DNA from: Hymenoscyphus infarciens
Taxonomy: Eukaryota > Ascomycota > Leotiomycetes > Helotiales > Helotiaceae
Direction: 5' to 3'
Assembly (NCBI GenBank): GCA_001414345.1
Contig: LLCB01000087.1
Coordinates: 124,001 to 188,000, forward strand
DNA: 64,000 bases
Shown: piece after piece, positions 46,900 through 58,651 of the stretch
Layout of the letters: each line of letters opens with the position of its first letter
Numbering within the stretch: position 1 is the first letter of the stretch
Made by a program: the position numbers and the translations under genes
The notes under the pieces: generated by a model
What the model saw: only the letters and a program-made list of their open reading frames with translations
The model's database searches: none
What the model was told of the DNA's origin: nothing

Positions 46900-49800
46900 A
46901 TGCTACCAGACGTTCTATCTGGGTCATACCAGCGGTATAAAGCAGACACGAATACATTCACGACCTGTAAGTCTTTAACTAACTTAAAACCTTCTTGACA
47001 GCGCTAATTGTACAAAGGGCTGTCAAAAGCTGCGATAGCTGTTGGATACAAAATTCCAGAGAAGGCACCACTTCCTGAAGCTGCCCCTACTCCAACCCCG
47101 AAATCAAAAAGACTCAAGGGCAAAGCACGCAAGCAGTCGAAAGCAGAACCCAAGGAAAAGCCGGTTGCTATTAAAACACCAGCTGTCAAATACACTCTCA
47201 CTACAAAAGATATTTTGGATCAGGCGCAAATTGTTGCTGGTAGAGTGGAAGTACCAGTTGGTCTTACTTCGGTTTTGAGAAGAGCAATTCAAGCTCGGCA
47301 GCGATGCGCAGAATGGTTTAGGGCGACAAAGGTCAGAATGAACCGCTTTTTATTGTTACAGGATACTGAAATCGTCAATGCTACTGGAGAATTTTCTAAA
47401 GAATGAAGAACTGAATTTTCCCTGCCTTGTTTCACACAATGCCCGCTCTGTACTAAACTCCTGTTCGAACCGATGCTAACTTCAGAATTCATTTTCTAGA
47501 TCGAAAATCAATACTCCAATGAAGGACATCAACATTTCATCGGTGTTTTGGAGCAAACACTGGCCATAATTGACAAGGGCAAAACACAGAACAACAAAGA
47601 TGGAAAAACCGAGACGAACAAAGTCAACGGGGCCGACAAAGCTTCCTGGCAGGAGTTGACGAATCGATTCCAACATCTCACGTTCGAGGAGTTGCCAGAT
47701 ATTGAAGAGCCTGAGATTACTGAGGTTACTGAGGTCTTCGAACTTGAAGAGGAATCGGAGGAGGTTCGGATGAGTCTGATGATTTTCTACTTCTTCGAAG
47801 ATTTGCACAGAATCCAAGACTTTCTCCACGAAGTTTGGAAAGGCTACAAGGTTAAGGAGGTAAATCTTATGACGGCTAGTCTGGTTACAAACGCGGCCAT
47901 AGAGCTGGTTCGACAAAATGAAAAAGAGATCGTGAAAGCGGCTCCGGAAATTTTCAACGAGAAGCGGTCTTATGACACGATCGCTATTGTTATTTTCTAT
48001 GCTCATGCTTTTCAGCATGGTCAGGACCCCGACGCAAAATTAGCAACGAATATTGCCTTGGAACCAACTCCATTCGACGACTTCATCTATCTGTCTACAG
48101 CAAGGATTCTAATGAAGTTTGACTATATCAGTACTTTACCCAATGGAGTCAGTTACCCACTACCGACCTTTCCAATGCGCTTGGCCTTCGTCTCTCGCCC
48201 GGAATTGCTTGGAACACCCTATATGAATAAAAAGGAGAAAGAAGATGAACTTCTCTCGCAGCTCATAATCGACCTGGACTTGAAAGACACGATGGACAAG
48301 GGTGTTCGAGAGGGTGGGATGTTGAAAGAGCCCCCACCAGCTGAAGATGAACTTAGCTATGGTTTACGAAAGTTAAGAGAAAAAGGAGCCATCAATGTCT
48401 GGATGGTGTTTGCAGCCAGGGTATTTCTGGATCTCCACGACATTCTCGGGAAAGATATCAAGAAAGGGAGGGATGACCGAAAAGCAATTGCTGGAAATAT
48501 CGATGCTGGTCTGACTTCTACGGGGATCTTTTCACACACGGGAGAAGCAATATTATGGCTGAATAAGGAGATGGGCCCAGTGAAGAAGTTGATAGAAGCC
48601 TCCTTTAGCGTATCGGATTTCGGATTTCCAGCTTTTAGAAGGATGAGCTATAAGCAGCAAGACTTCGGGGAGCTCGATTCTGTGGATCCTGGAAAGTCTG
48701 TGAATCTTGACTGGGATGAAGACCGCTTTACACGAATGCTCAGTGAGATTCCTACCAGAAACACTGAAAGTAAGATTTACAGTTCTTTCTCTTTACATGC
48801 TCATATTTATCCTTACTCTACTCAACCTAGGGCACTTGCAAATATTGTATTGTTGACTCTTTTATGCAACCAACTTTTTTATCATAAGTGTTCGGGGATA
48901 GATGCTGACTTCTCTCACAGGCAAGAAGCTCAAAGCATTCAAAGCTGAGACCATAACAACCACGAGACAAGCACAACTTAATGGCGTCAATCTACCACAA
49001 GCTCCGAAATTCAGCAACATGAGTTCGACCATGATCAGAATCCCCAAAGGTTACGATGGCCCTTTAGACCAAGCAACCATGAATCGCTTCGTCAGAACTC
49101 AGCTTGGGGTTGAAGACGAACCTCCCACGGAAGAGCATGAGGAGAATGCTCGAAAACTTAATATCAAACCGATCAAGCCGAATCCTGATGATGAATTCAT
49201 CATCACGCATAACCCGGTTTATTGTGGCACTGTTGCGCTTGGGATGGTAGTTATGAAGGAGCATGCTGGGCTACTTCTCAACAACTATCATGTTGTTACT
49301 ACCTTAGTGGCACATCTATATGTAAGTCAAGAGAACCCCTTTGTTTCTTTCCCCGTTTCCCTAACTCCAACTTTGACGACCTTTACTAACCTCCGTTTCC
49401 AATATTTAGACCGAGGCTCGTCGAACGGGCTTGCTAAAGGAAACCTGGAAAGAAATGGATCAAATGATATCAATGCATGAAGACATCATGTTCGCAGGAA
49501 AGCTACCCGAATCCGCAAACGAAGCCTACATCCGATATCAAAAACTCCTAGGAATCAGCCCAACAACCCGTATGAACCGTCATCAGAGAGGACTTCCTTA
49601 CAAAGAACCCCAATACAAGCCTCTTCCACTTTCCGACTCGCTCTTCCCATTTTTTGACAACAAAGCAACCCTAAATTCCACCGTGGGACAGTTAGAAATA
49701 CTCCTTCAAAGCGAGAGAGAACGAGTCCACCATGAAACCAAACACAAACGTCGAAATGCTCGTCGGAAGCTAACACCCCTACAATTCCTGGAACAACTCA

Positions 49801-50123
49801 AGGATTTCCTCCCAACCCAGATGTCGAATCTTCAATTTGATTACATCACACTGACCAAGACCTGTTACGTACTTCTCAAGCAGACACGTGCGGAGATCAA
49901 GTCACAATTGAAGATCGAGCATCAGAATCTCATATTTGATCCCGAAGAGTCCATCAAGCCGACCTATCCACTCATGGTGTTGAAAATCCTCGGAGAAGCG
50001 AAAGAGGTTCAGGGATTGGCGAGACTGCGAGATGAAGCTGTGAGACAGAGCCCGCAGATGGAGGTTGTGGCTAGGTGTTTGAAGACTCATCTTGCGACTA
50101 GGGCGAGGGCTTCTTTTTATTAG
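46900..50123 (+). CDS. DUF6604-domain fungal protein of unknown function
   Basis: The N-terminus, MLPDVLSGSYQRYKADTNTF followed by TTWLSKAAIAVGYK, is typical of the DUF6604 family found widely in Pezizomycotina. Five exons (46900-46966, 47018-47331, 47500-48769, 48921-49321, 49410-50123) give 921 residues with all phases consistent. The first intron ends at AAAG (not the nearer ACAG), because only that restores the family's TTWL motif. A Lys-rich linker follows (KSKRLKGKARKQSK), then QRCAEWF and HQHFIGVLEQTL, the conserved end of the domain segment. The rest is helical and charged, with no catalytic motif that I recognise. The second intron (168 bp) starts with a weaker GTCAGA donor and is the least certain junction. 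Confidence 0.8.
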
Positions 50124-50229
50124 ATGGATTGTGGTTCTGCGTTCTGGGATCTTTGAATGTTTTGTGGTGTCACAGGAGGTTGGCGATATATTCTTCCAAT
50201 CTTATATATGCGCGTGTTGACCTCTGATT

Positions 50230-50545
50230 CGTGATAGCAAATAAAAATGCACTGGAACTTCCGAGAAGTTCCGAGCAATAGCTCAAAGTAATAATATCTC
50301 CGAGCAATAATATATCGAGTAAAAAGATATTTCCGAGCAACAATATCTCCGAGTAAAAAGATATTTCCGAAACAAAATAATTCCGAGAATATATTCGAGA
50401 ATATAAATCTCCAAAAAAAAGTAAAAAAAGTAAATCCAGTAAATATCTCTTCCGGAAATGTCTCGGCTCGGAGATGTGCAGTATAAAACACTATCTCCCA
50501 AGCAAAATAATCGTTCCGAGCGAAGTATTTCCGAGTGAATTCCGA
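50230..50545. repeat. degenerate TTCCGAG repeat array
   Basis: About a dozen copies of TTCCGAG or TCTCCGAG, separated by 8-25 bp of AT-rich sequence, lie directly downstream of the DUF6604-type gene. Within it a roughly 32 bp unit (GAGTAAAAAGATATTTCCGA preceded by GCAAYAATAT) is repeated two to three times in tandem. Confidence 0.75.
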
Positions 50546-50555
50546 GTGAAGGAAT

Positions 50556-50800
50556 AATAGAGGACGCGGTTCAAAGTAGAATACAGGGCAGTACGCTATA
50601 ATGCTCTGTAATAGAGCTCTGAGGCAATCTAGTACGAGCGCGATATTTCAGTAGACTTCACTATACTTAGGGGACTCAAATGCTTTCCTTATAGGCTCGC
50701 CGACCCTTATGGCTTCAGGGTCTTGACGCTATTAGGTGGCCAAGCCAAGCCGCCAGGGCACTTTACAGGGCACTACAGGGCATTCTCTACAAAAAACGTT
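50556..50800 (+). mobile_element. short inverted-repeat element, copy A
   Basis: It starts around GAGGACGCGGTTCAAAGTAG and ends around CACTACAGGGCATTCTC. It shares the core GCAATCTRGYRCGAGCGC and ATTTCAGTRGACYTCACT, the TATGGCTTCAGRGT string and the CTTTACAGGGC/CTACAGGGC termini with the reverse complement of 56490-56750. No coding frame is present. The ends are less clear than in copy B. Confidence 0.7.
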
Positions 50801-51545
50801 CTATTTTGTTCCTACGCTGTACCTAACTAAAGGTCTAATACAATGGTTAGGAGAGACAAGAAAAATTATATTAAAAATATGGAACAAATCTCTAATAGTA
50901 TATTAATGATACTATCGAAGCTTATCTATGTTCACTATCGCGTCAAGAGTTTTTTTTTTTGAATTTTGTAGACCCGCTCCCCCGATATCTAGCAACAACT
51001 TTGCACCGTGTTCTACGATAAATAAGCTCAACAAACAAAGCTGCTCTTATTAGTGAAGGTGTGATATAGCAATTAGTCTCTTATGCCTTTGCGACTATGC
51101 ATTGTCAAGTAAGCTTCATTTCTAGTGTTCGTGGGGTCGCCTATCTCTGTACTCCCCATTTCGCGTCTGAAATTTCAAAAAAGGTTCGAAGTTTTAGGTC
51201 TATAAGAGGACAATTCTGTTCATTAGACTATTCCCAAGACTGAGCACTACACCATTATTCAGCCTCAACCATCCAAACCATCTCATAAATCCCATGCATT
51301 TACTCCACACTTGCTTCCCAATATACCAGTGAAGTCGCTTGATATCCTGAGCATCCCTTGCTCGAAGGGCTTGCATTCATTCATAAACTGATCATCCCAT
51401 CCAAGTCCATACATAAAACGCCAATCCTACTTTTAAACCCAAGAACAACGTCTTGAACTCCCTCTATTCAGATCCATCGGAGAAAACTGTCCGAGGAACA
51501 GACCTCATTAATATTTGCCATAACTCCCATCATTGGAGTAGGTAT
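50801..51545. other. intergenic region, no gene seen
   Basis: AT-rich on the left, normal composition on the right, where it becomes the probable 3' untranslated region of the chitin synthase gene. Confidence 0.5.
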
Positions 51546-54500
51546 TCAGCTCTTCACAGAACTTCCAAAACTGCTGACGCTATCTTTCCAACCTCCCAAA
51601 CGCTCTCCAAATCCACCCATCCATTTGGGAACCTTCATCCTCATTCTAACTCTACCCTCAACAATCGCCTCGACGGCATTGATGATACCAAAAGTGCCGG
51701 ATCCAATGGCTCGGAAGAGTGCCAGAATTGCGACACTCCAGAGAATGAAACTCAGATAAATATTGTCTCCAACATCTGTGCCGGAGTATGCTTGGGTTAC
51801 GCCCATGGCAAGAAGAGCATTGGCAATCATCCAGCATAACACCATGTACGTACGTACACTTCGATAGTAATCTTCTTGTTGTTGTGCCTCGCTTACTTCT
51901 GGGACTGGCACCTCGACACGGTCACGGAGATTTCGAAGAGCCTCGTCGTAGCCGGAATCGATATCAAGTTGTTCACTGGGCATTTCAAGCTCAACAGTTG
52001 TTCCCTTTCCGTTGGCCGAGCCGAGATCGGTTTGAATAATGTTGTCTCCTTTGGTTCCCCAAGATATATCGTGTGTATTACAGAACGCATATACTTGAAG
52101 AGTACAGATGTAGGACGGAAGAAGCATGAAGTATTGCCCGGAAGACGTAATCATGTGCCACGGGTCCAAGTAAAGGAAGGACATGAGGAAGTAGAGTCCT
52201 ACAGTCGAGGCTGTTGAGACTATAAGATTTGTGAAAACGTTCTTCCCAATGTGGAGATCTGCATCGGTTTTCAGAAGCTGGCGGACAACAATGTAAAATG
52301 CAGCAAAGGTATTGTATGCCATGATGATTCCGTAGAGGACCATTGATGTAAAATATAGTCGCTTAGCACCCTGAGGTCTATTTCCCATGGAAAGAATAAA
52401 TTGTGTGCAAATTAAAAGGACGCATGTATATCGGAGAATCGTAAATAGAACCAAGCCAATATGGTGACCGAAAGGATCGATGGCTGGATCGGAGAGAGAA
52501 CCAGCTACGAAGTAGAAAGTGAGATAAAAGTTGGCGAGGGAGAAGAATGTGAATAAAAGACTGATGAACTGATAGACAAATTCAATATGAAGTAGAATTT
52601 TTCGTCCAATGGTGTGGTCCGTTTTCCATACTTGTCGGAAGTGGACAAGAGAGTAAACAGCCGCGAAAAAGGCACCGTTCAGCCATCTCCTTCGCTGAGA
52701 AATAAATTCGGGTACAGTATCTAAATTGTAAGTTAGCCAGGATTTCGAGGTTCGATTTGATTAACTTACCAGGAACATCTGTTTCTCCAGTACAACTTTT
52801 TACATATTTCAACACCCATTTTTCGTCTCTCTTAGCAACTAACTCCCAACACAATATGCGATCTTCAGCCAAGTACATGTTGGCAGTAAAAACGTCCGCA
52901 TTTTGGCCATGCAAGGTTTCTCCCTTAAAGTACTGACTCAACGGACCATGGCCTGTGGCATCGTTTTGCAAAGCATGATAACGGTACGCACTCAGCGCAC
53001 CAGGAAGCACAGTAATATAGCCAAACACACTCTCTAGCGGTTTATCTAGAATATTGGACATCTTGTACTCGAAATTTTGCGACGCAACCAGGGGATTCAG
53101 GAGAGACAAGCCCCATTTTCCTTTCATGGCTTTGATTTCACCGCAAGCACCAGCCACATTAGAATCCGTGTCGAAGGCTTTCCAAAGATGATACAAGGAG
53201 TTCCCTCCAGGTTTAGTACCAACATCTAGAAGGATGCAAATATTTGGTGTGAGTGCTCTGCCGAAGGCGTTGAAGAACCATCTATGCGAGTTCAACTTTT
53301 TCGCGTTCTTTTCTTTTAAACAAAAGATCATTTGAACGGGAACAATCCCCTTTTCCGCCCCCTTGAATTTGAGATCCGAGTCGAGAGAAACTTGTGTTGT
53401 GTATTCGTAAACATGGGCTTGCACCTCCTTGCCATTTACCAAATTTTTGGCGATTCCATCCTGATAAACACCCATCGCAGCAAGGGCATCAAGTGTTCGG
53501 GGATGCACTTTTTGCCGACCATCGGAAACGATACAAACTACAATTTTCTGCCAGCCGTGCTCACCCCAAGTTCTTGATTTCGAACGGGAGCAGAAGTGGG
53601 ATATGTTCTTCATCACAGCGTGCATAGTTCTCGTGAAATCGATCTCGTTTTCGTTATACATGGTGACGCAAATGAATAATTCGGTTTCTCTTGCTGTAGA
53701 CCCAATATTCTGCCTCAACTTGTATCCTTTTGATACGAAATCGTCGGGATCGCATGTGACGGCAGTATATCGCATATGTGTGAACTCGATTTCATCCCTT
53801 CGAGGCAGAAAACTGTAGAGAATCGTTGGGATCTTACATTCGAGAATGAGCTCTCCGTTGATCAGTCGAACTTCCTTCTTGGCCATCTGTGCTTGTCGGG
53901 CTCCTCTGCGCTCTTGCTTTCCATCAGGGGCTGGTCCATAATGTTCATAATCATAATCCTCCTGGCTACTCGTCTGGTCCGTAAGAGTATCGTTTGACAT
54001 GTATGATTCTCTTGTGCTTGTTCCAGGCCTCGATTTAAGTGGACTGCTCGGCCCAAATACATCGTCTCCGTCTGCAACGTCGCTTTCCAAGGGAATTGAG
54101 ATTGTCGCATCATCAGCAAAGGTTGAGCTTCTGGCGGGTGCACTGGGTCCGGAAAAGAGTGGCGCAGGAGGTAAAGGTCTTCTTGGACTTCCTCCATACC
54201 GAGAAGATGGGGTACCTGGTCTTGGACTTCCATCAATATCCGGTGGCTCGTACTGCAGATTTACAGGTGGTGGCCTCGTGAACTCGTTCGATCCTCTCGA
54301 TGGACTCCATGAACGCGTGGGTGAAATTCTTCCGCTGGGGGCATATGGCGCGTATGAGGCTTCGCTGGGGGCAAGCGGGGGTGCTGAATCGATAATGGAG
54401 GGGGCTCGTGAGTGCGAGGTAGACACGGAAGGTTGGTAGGATCTATGGGATGTATAGGCACTAGAGTTTTTATTGTGCAAGTTAGATTCAGTTCTCAATT

Positions 54501-54858
54501 GGTTTTCCAATTTGCTCAGAGGAGATTTGACTGGGCTTCTCAGCGATTTTCTGCGGGACGGCCCAGGCGGAATGTGAGGGAGGTCAATAGACGGTCGTTT
54601 CTTCTGCAGCTTGCAGGTTGGGCGAGCTTCTTCTCCTGACTTGAGAGAATCGAGACTTTCAGGAGCTGAGACGGGAAAGATTTTGGGTCCCAGAGGCTTC
54701 CTTTTATATATTGCGAGCGGTTTTGGTACATACGGTCGACTATGTGAATCGTCCTGTGATGTCAACAAACGAATTTGCGATCCATCTGAAGTCTGTCCGG
54801 TTGGTGTAGAATCGTTCGTATCGCCATAGGAAGGGGGTTCCGAGTACATTGGAGGCAT
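51546..54858 (-). CDS. class III chitin synthase
   Basis: This membrane-bound GT2-family enzyme polymerises chitin from UDP-GlcNAc at the hyphal tip. Two exons (54858-52770 and 52720-51546, 49 bp intron) give 1,087 residues. Residues 1 to about 325 are a disordered Ser/Pro/Arg-rich extension. The class III signature follows ([38 protein letters not shown]), then the catalytic core: [56 protein letters not shown] (Glu-Asp-Arg about 665-667) and QRRRW (about 705-709). A cluster of C-terminal transmembrane helices completes it. The intron lies between the EDR and QRRRW motifs. Class assignment is from these motifs by eye. The N-terminus is long, so a later start or unrecognised N-terminal intron is possible. 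Confidence 0.93.
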
Positions 54859-55813
54859 CGAGGGTGTATGTGGATTAGAAATTGTGGTAGTGTTGTCTTA
54901 TTTTGTTTTGCGCCAGAAGTTGCGCCGTTGGGGGATGATGTTTTGTTTCCAATCCGAATGAATGCGACGAAAGAGCGATTGTGATGCGCGTGGTATGGGG
55001 GGTTTTTCAATAAAATGAGAGTTGTAGATTGAGTATTAGTGCGAATTCAATTGACCAAGTTTACTTTGGTAATAATCTGGTGCTTGGGGGGGTTTGTAAA
55101 GCAATTGGGTACACATGCAAAAACAATGATGCGCCAATAACAGTAAGATTTGGGCCAAGAACCATCGCCCGGACAACCAAAGCAACTCATGCGGAAGTCA
55201 TGTGATTTTAGCAACCACTCGGTAGGTAGGATCATTTTCCTAATAATTTAGAGAATGAATTGAAAAATTGAGCATAACGAGCAAGGAGCATTGAAGCAAA
55301 GCTTCAAACGCTGTGTCAAAGGCAATTGAGATATTCACATAAGTTCAGCACGTGACTATGTCTGTAGTACAGGGGCAAAATGGCTCCATAAACCACCACT
55401 TCTAGCACCGCGCCCTTCGCCATCTTGAATTCCCGAAGGATTTCTGTTCAAATCCCGCTGCTTCTTCCTTCTTTTTTTTTTTACTGCACCAAAGATAAGT
55501 GTCTGAAAACTGTTGAGCGTTTCCCGATGCCCAGAGATTCCTTTGATTCTTTTGCGATTTGGTTGCCGCACTGGGTTTTACCGTCTCCCCTCAACTGCTT
55601 AGATCTTCCTGTCAGTGTTTTATACCCCTCAAGTGATGTACCCGAGCAATCCCACCGGCATGATGCCATATCATCAATGATTGCTCTCCACGCGGTCGGT
55701 CCTATACCCGCTTAGCAATGGTTTTTCTGGTTTTGTTTCCGATAGTTAACAGCTCTCGTTGTTTCAAAGTTGAAGAATAATTAATATGGAGACTTAGTCT
55801 TGCCTCAATTATA
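54859..55813. other. intergenic region upstream of the chitin synthase gene
   Basis: It should contain the chitin synthase promoter at the left end. Short frames on both strands overlap around 55350-55715 and show no motif. Confidence 0.5.
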
Positions 55814-55925
55814 CTTCGTCCTAGGCATAACAATTACTGCAGAAGCGAAGTAACCCCCCATGAAAATCGGCCAAAAACCCTGGTGGCCCACAAACTCTGC
55901 AGTAATTGTTATGCCTGGGACGAAG
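55814..55925. mobile_element. 112 bp TA-flanked hairpin MITE
   Basis: The arms CTTCGTCCTAGGCATAACAA and TTGTTATGCCTGGGACGAAG are inverted copies extending about 30 bp (through TTACTGCAGA) with one mismatch, separated by about 50 bp. TA flanks both ends (55812-55813, 55926-55927). Confidence 0.85.
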
Positions 55926-56489
55926 TACTTGAACCTTACCTAAACAGAACAACGGGAGGTACCCGTGTTCAGACCCTTTTCTTATCTTATCGCGAGTCTA
56001 CCTACAGCACTAACACTGGTTGTTCCACCAGGGGTTGTAGGAATCTGTAACTGACCAAGAGTAGAATCCCTCTGCTCTGCTGATTGATTGTTCGATTATA
56101 ACTCGGAAAATCAAGTCAATTGTCCTGAACGACTAGAATAGTTATGTTCATATTGCCTTTATTATCCTAGAAGTATAGAGTCTAGCACCTTTTCCATAAA
56201 AATGCTCTGCCGGGACTCAAAGTCACCTACGAATCAATTCATCAGTCTCTGCTTCAATGCTCAACTGCTCAACCGGTTTTTCTGGCGGAAAAGCAGACTT
56301 GACCCGATATATAACATGTCACTTTGTCTGCGAGCGAGCGGCCCGGCATACAAATTATATGCAGAGCCGTTTTTAACTACCGTGATTGCAGCCGGGTAGC
56401 ACTTTGAAGAGAAAGGTGATTCCAAGTTGAAAACCAAAAAGGGTCCCGACGAAATTATAGAACTATTACACTCCAAATGATCTTCCTTG

Positions 56490-56750
56490 TTTCTCCGCGG
56501 TCAAAAGTATGGAGACTACAGGGCGATGCCCTGTAAACTGCCCTGGTGGCTTCTGATTCGGCACCTCCCTGTAAAAAAAAGTTTAGTACTCTGAAGCCAT
56601 AGGGATAAGCGCGCCTATAGGAGATACTACAAGGGCAAAATTACAGTGAGGTCCACTGAAATACAGCGCTCGCGCCAGATTGCGGCTTCAGGGCACCACT
56701 ACAGGGCATCATTGGTGCCGTGTAGTCTTCATACTTTTGAACGCGTCCTC
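56490..56750 (-). mobile_element. short inverted-repeat element, copy B
   Basis: The termini TCAAAAGTATGGAGACTACA (56501) and its inverted partner GTAGTCTTCATACTTTTGA (to 56740) enclose about 240 bp. Within it the reverse complement of copy A (50556-50800) can be followed throughout. CTACAGGGC and GCCCTGTA strings recur near each end. The target duplication is not clear, so the class is open. Confidence 0.75.
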
Positions 56751-58224
56751 CCTCCTCGTGTACGAGACTATCCGCCGATCTTACCTATAGTACCTTCTAC
56801 AATATTATAACTACTCACAAAAAAGCTATAACAACAAATCTAAAAGTTACAAGTAACAACTCCAAGATGAATTAGCTTCTTTAAAAAAGAGTAGGAGTTA
56901 TTTCGTATTTTTTACAGTTTTCTTTCCCTTTGTTAAAAGTTAACAAGGTAAGGGTGTTATAGGCACGAGACTGTACTAAAAACGGCGGATCGTCTCGTAC
57001 AGGAGCCTCGGACCTGAAACCTAAAGTTGTCGCCCCTACCAAGATACCGAGTTTATTACCTTCTTGTTTTGAATTAAATTAAGCAATTTCTATTATCTTC
57101 GAAGACTCGAAAAGGACATTCAAATGAACACTTTCGGACATTCAGTAACTCCTCCTCCGTACATTCCGGTTTGGGAGCGGGTGAAACCACGAAATCGCGC
57201 TAAGATATCAGGCCTGTGAAAGGTCTCTTTCATCACATGTTCTGTTGGTTGCATCGGAAGTCAACTCAAGAAAGGGAAAATGATCATCTCCAATTTTCCC
57301 CAAAACAGCGGCTCCGAGTGCGGAGTGGACCGTTGCGCTCTGCAAGATCTATAGATCTTAGATATGATAAGATCTTTTCACGGTTCCTTTTCGGTATCTG
57401 CATCATCAACACCATAGGCATATCATCAACTGTTAGCGCACCCCAAGTTCGGGTCTTCGGCCCAATTCAGACGACATGTCTCCGAACCCCTCATGTTTGT
57501 CGTCCACTCGGTTTAACGAACATCAGAAGTGGATAATTAATATCGCTACTATATCCCGAACTGTGGGGTAAGTAAATCTCGGTCTGCAGTCGCGATTGGG
57601 GGGTGACTCTGTAAGTTAGGTACAATCGTAGCACGGGAAAGTTTCTGGTCTCATCAAACATTGGTCACCGGTTTCTTACGCATTTCTTATCCTTTGAGAG
57701 TTCTTTTCATCATGGGCATCTACACCAGGTTCTTTCCCCAACTATGGCTTCTCTTGGTTGTGCCTGCTGGCAACCTCACGGGGAAAAATGACTTGGTTTC
57801 TCATGATTGGTGATGGACTTCAACTTCTTCCCAGATTAATTTACCAGGTTCATCCTACTCAACAGATATCATTAATGGCGGCCTCCAATTATATTACATC
57901 ATTCTTACAAGGCAAATTGGCAAGCACTGATGCCCGATGCCGGATCTATGGAAGGTTATAGCACAATTGTACAGTATGTGGCCCCTTTTGACTTTTTCTA
58001 CCTACCAGGCACCACCTCCAACTGGGCTTTGGGGCTCGAATACTTAAGTACCACTCATTCCCAAGAAGTCCTGGACCCAAATCATCAATCATCCTCTTCT
58101 CACTTCAATATCAAGACAAAATAAGCTCCAACCTCCCTGAGAAGATCGACGTCAAAGCGCACCTCCCCAGAACTTTATTCTCAAGCCCACTCACTCACTC
58201 ATCGACGCGTGAGCCATCATCATC
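56751..58224. other. intergenic region upstream of the small secreted protein gene
   Basis: A few motif-free frames only (for example 57216-57536, plus). The last 200 bp are CT-rich and probably the promoter and 5' untranslated region of the next gene. Confidence 0.5.
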
Positions 58225-58651
58225 ATGCAGTTCTCCAAGATCCTCTCTTCAGTCGCTTGCCTCTTGGCAACTTCAACTGCAATTGCTATTCCAGCTCCTG
58301 TCACAACAGAATTAATTGAGACAGTCAGTTCTCTTTTCCGTAGCCTCTTCATTCTCCCTTTTTCTCATCTCTCTCGACTTTTATCCACTTCATTATCTTG
58401 AATTCAACTAACAACTCACCCAGCGCCAATCCGACTCAGCACCAATTGACACAGCACCCCTCTTCTTGGGGGCCTGTCTCGCAATTGGATACTGCTACTA
58501 CGACGGAAACCAAAAGGGATGTTATACCACTGGATGCGGAAACTCATCTTTGTTGGGTAACGTCTGCTCATGTAACGCGGATGTGCAGAAGGCTCTTGAT
58601 ATTCAAACCAAGAAGGGACGTGACCAATGGCCTCTCAAGTGCTCTTACTAG
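58225..58651 (+). CDS. small secreted cysteine-rich protein, candidate effector-like
   Basis: Two exons (58225-58323, 58424-58651; 100 bp intron with ACTAAC branch site and CAG acceptor) give 108 residues. A signal peptide is clear: MQFSKILSSVACLLATSTAI followed by an AIPAP cleavage context. The mature part, after a possible processing site near IETRQ, has seven cysteines: GACLAIGYCYYDG, KGCYTTGCG, VCSCN and a final KCSY. The pattern suggests a compact disulfide-bonded secreted protein. I do not recognise a named family. The GTCAGT donor is weaker than those elsewhere in the window. It stands alone between long intergenic stretches, a common setting for such genes, but a function in host interaction is only an inference. 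Confidence 0.8.
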
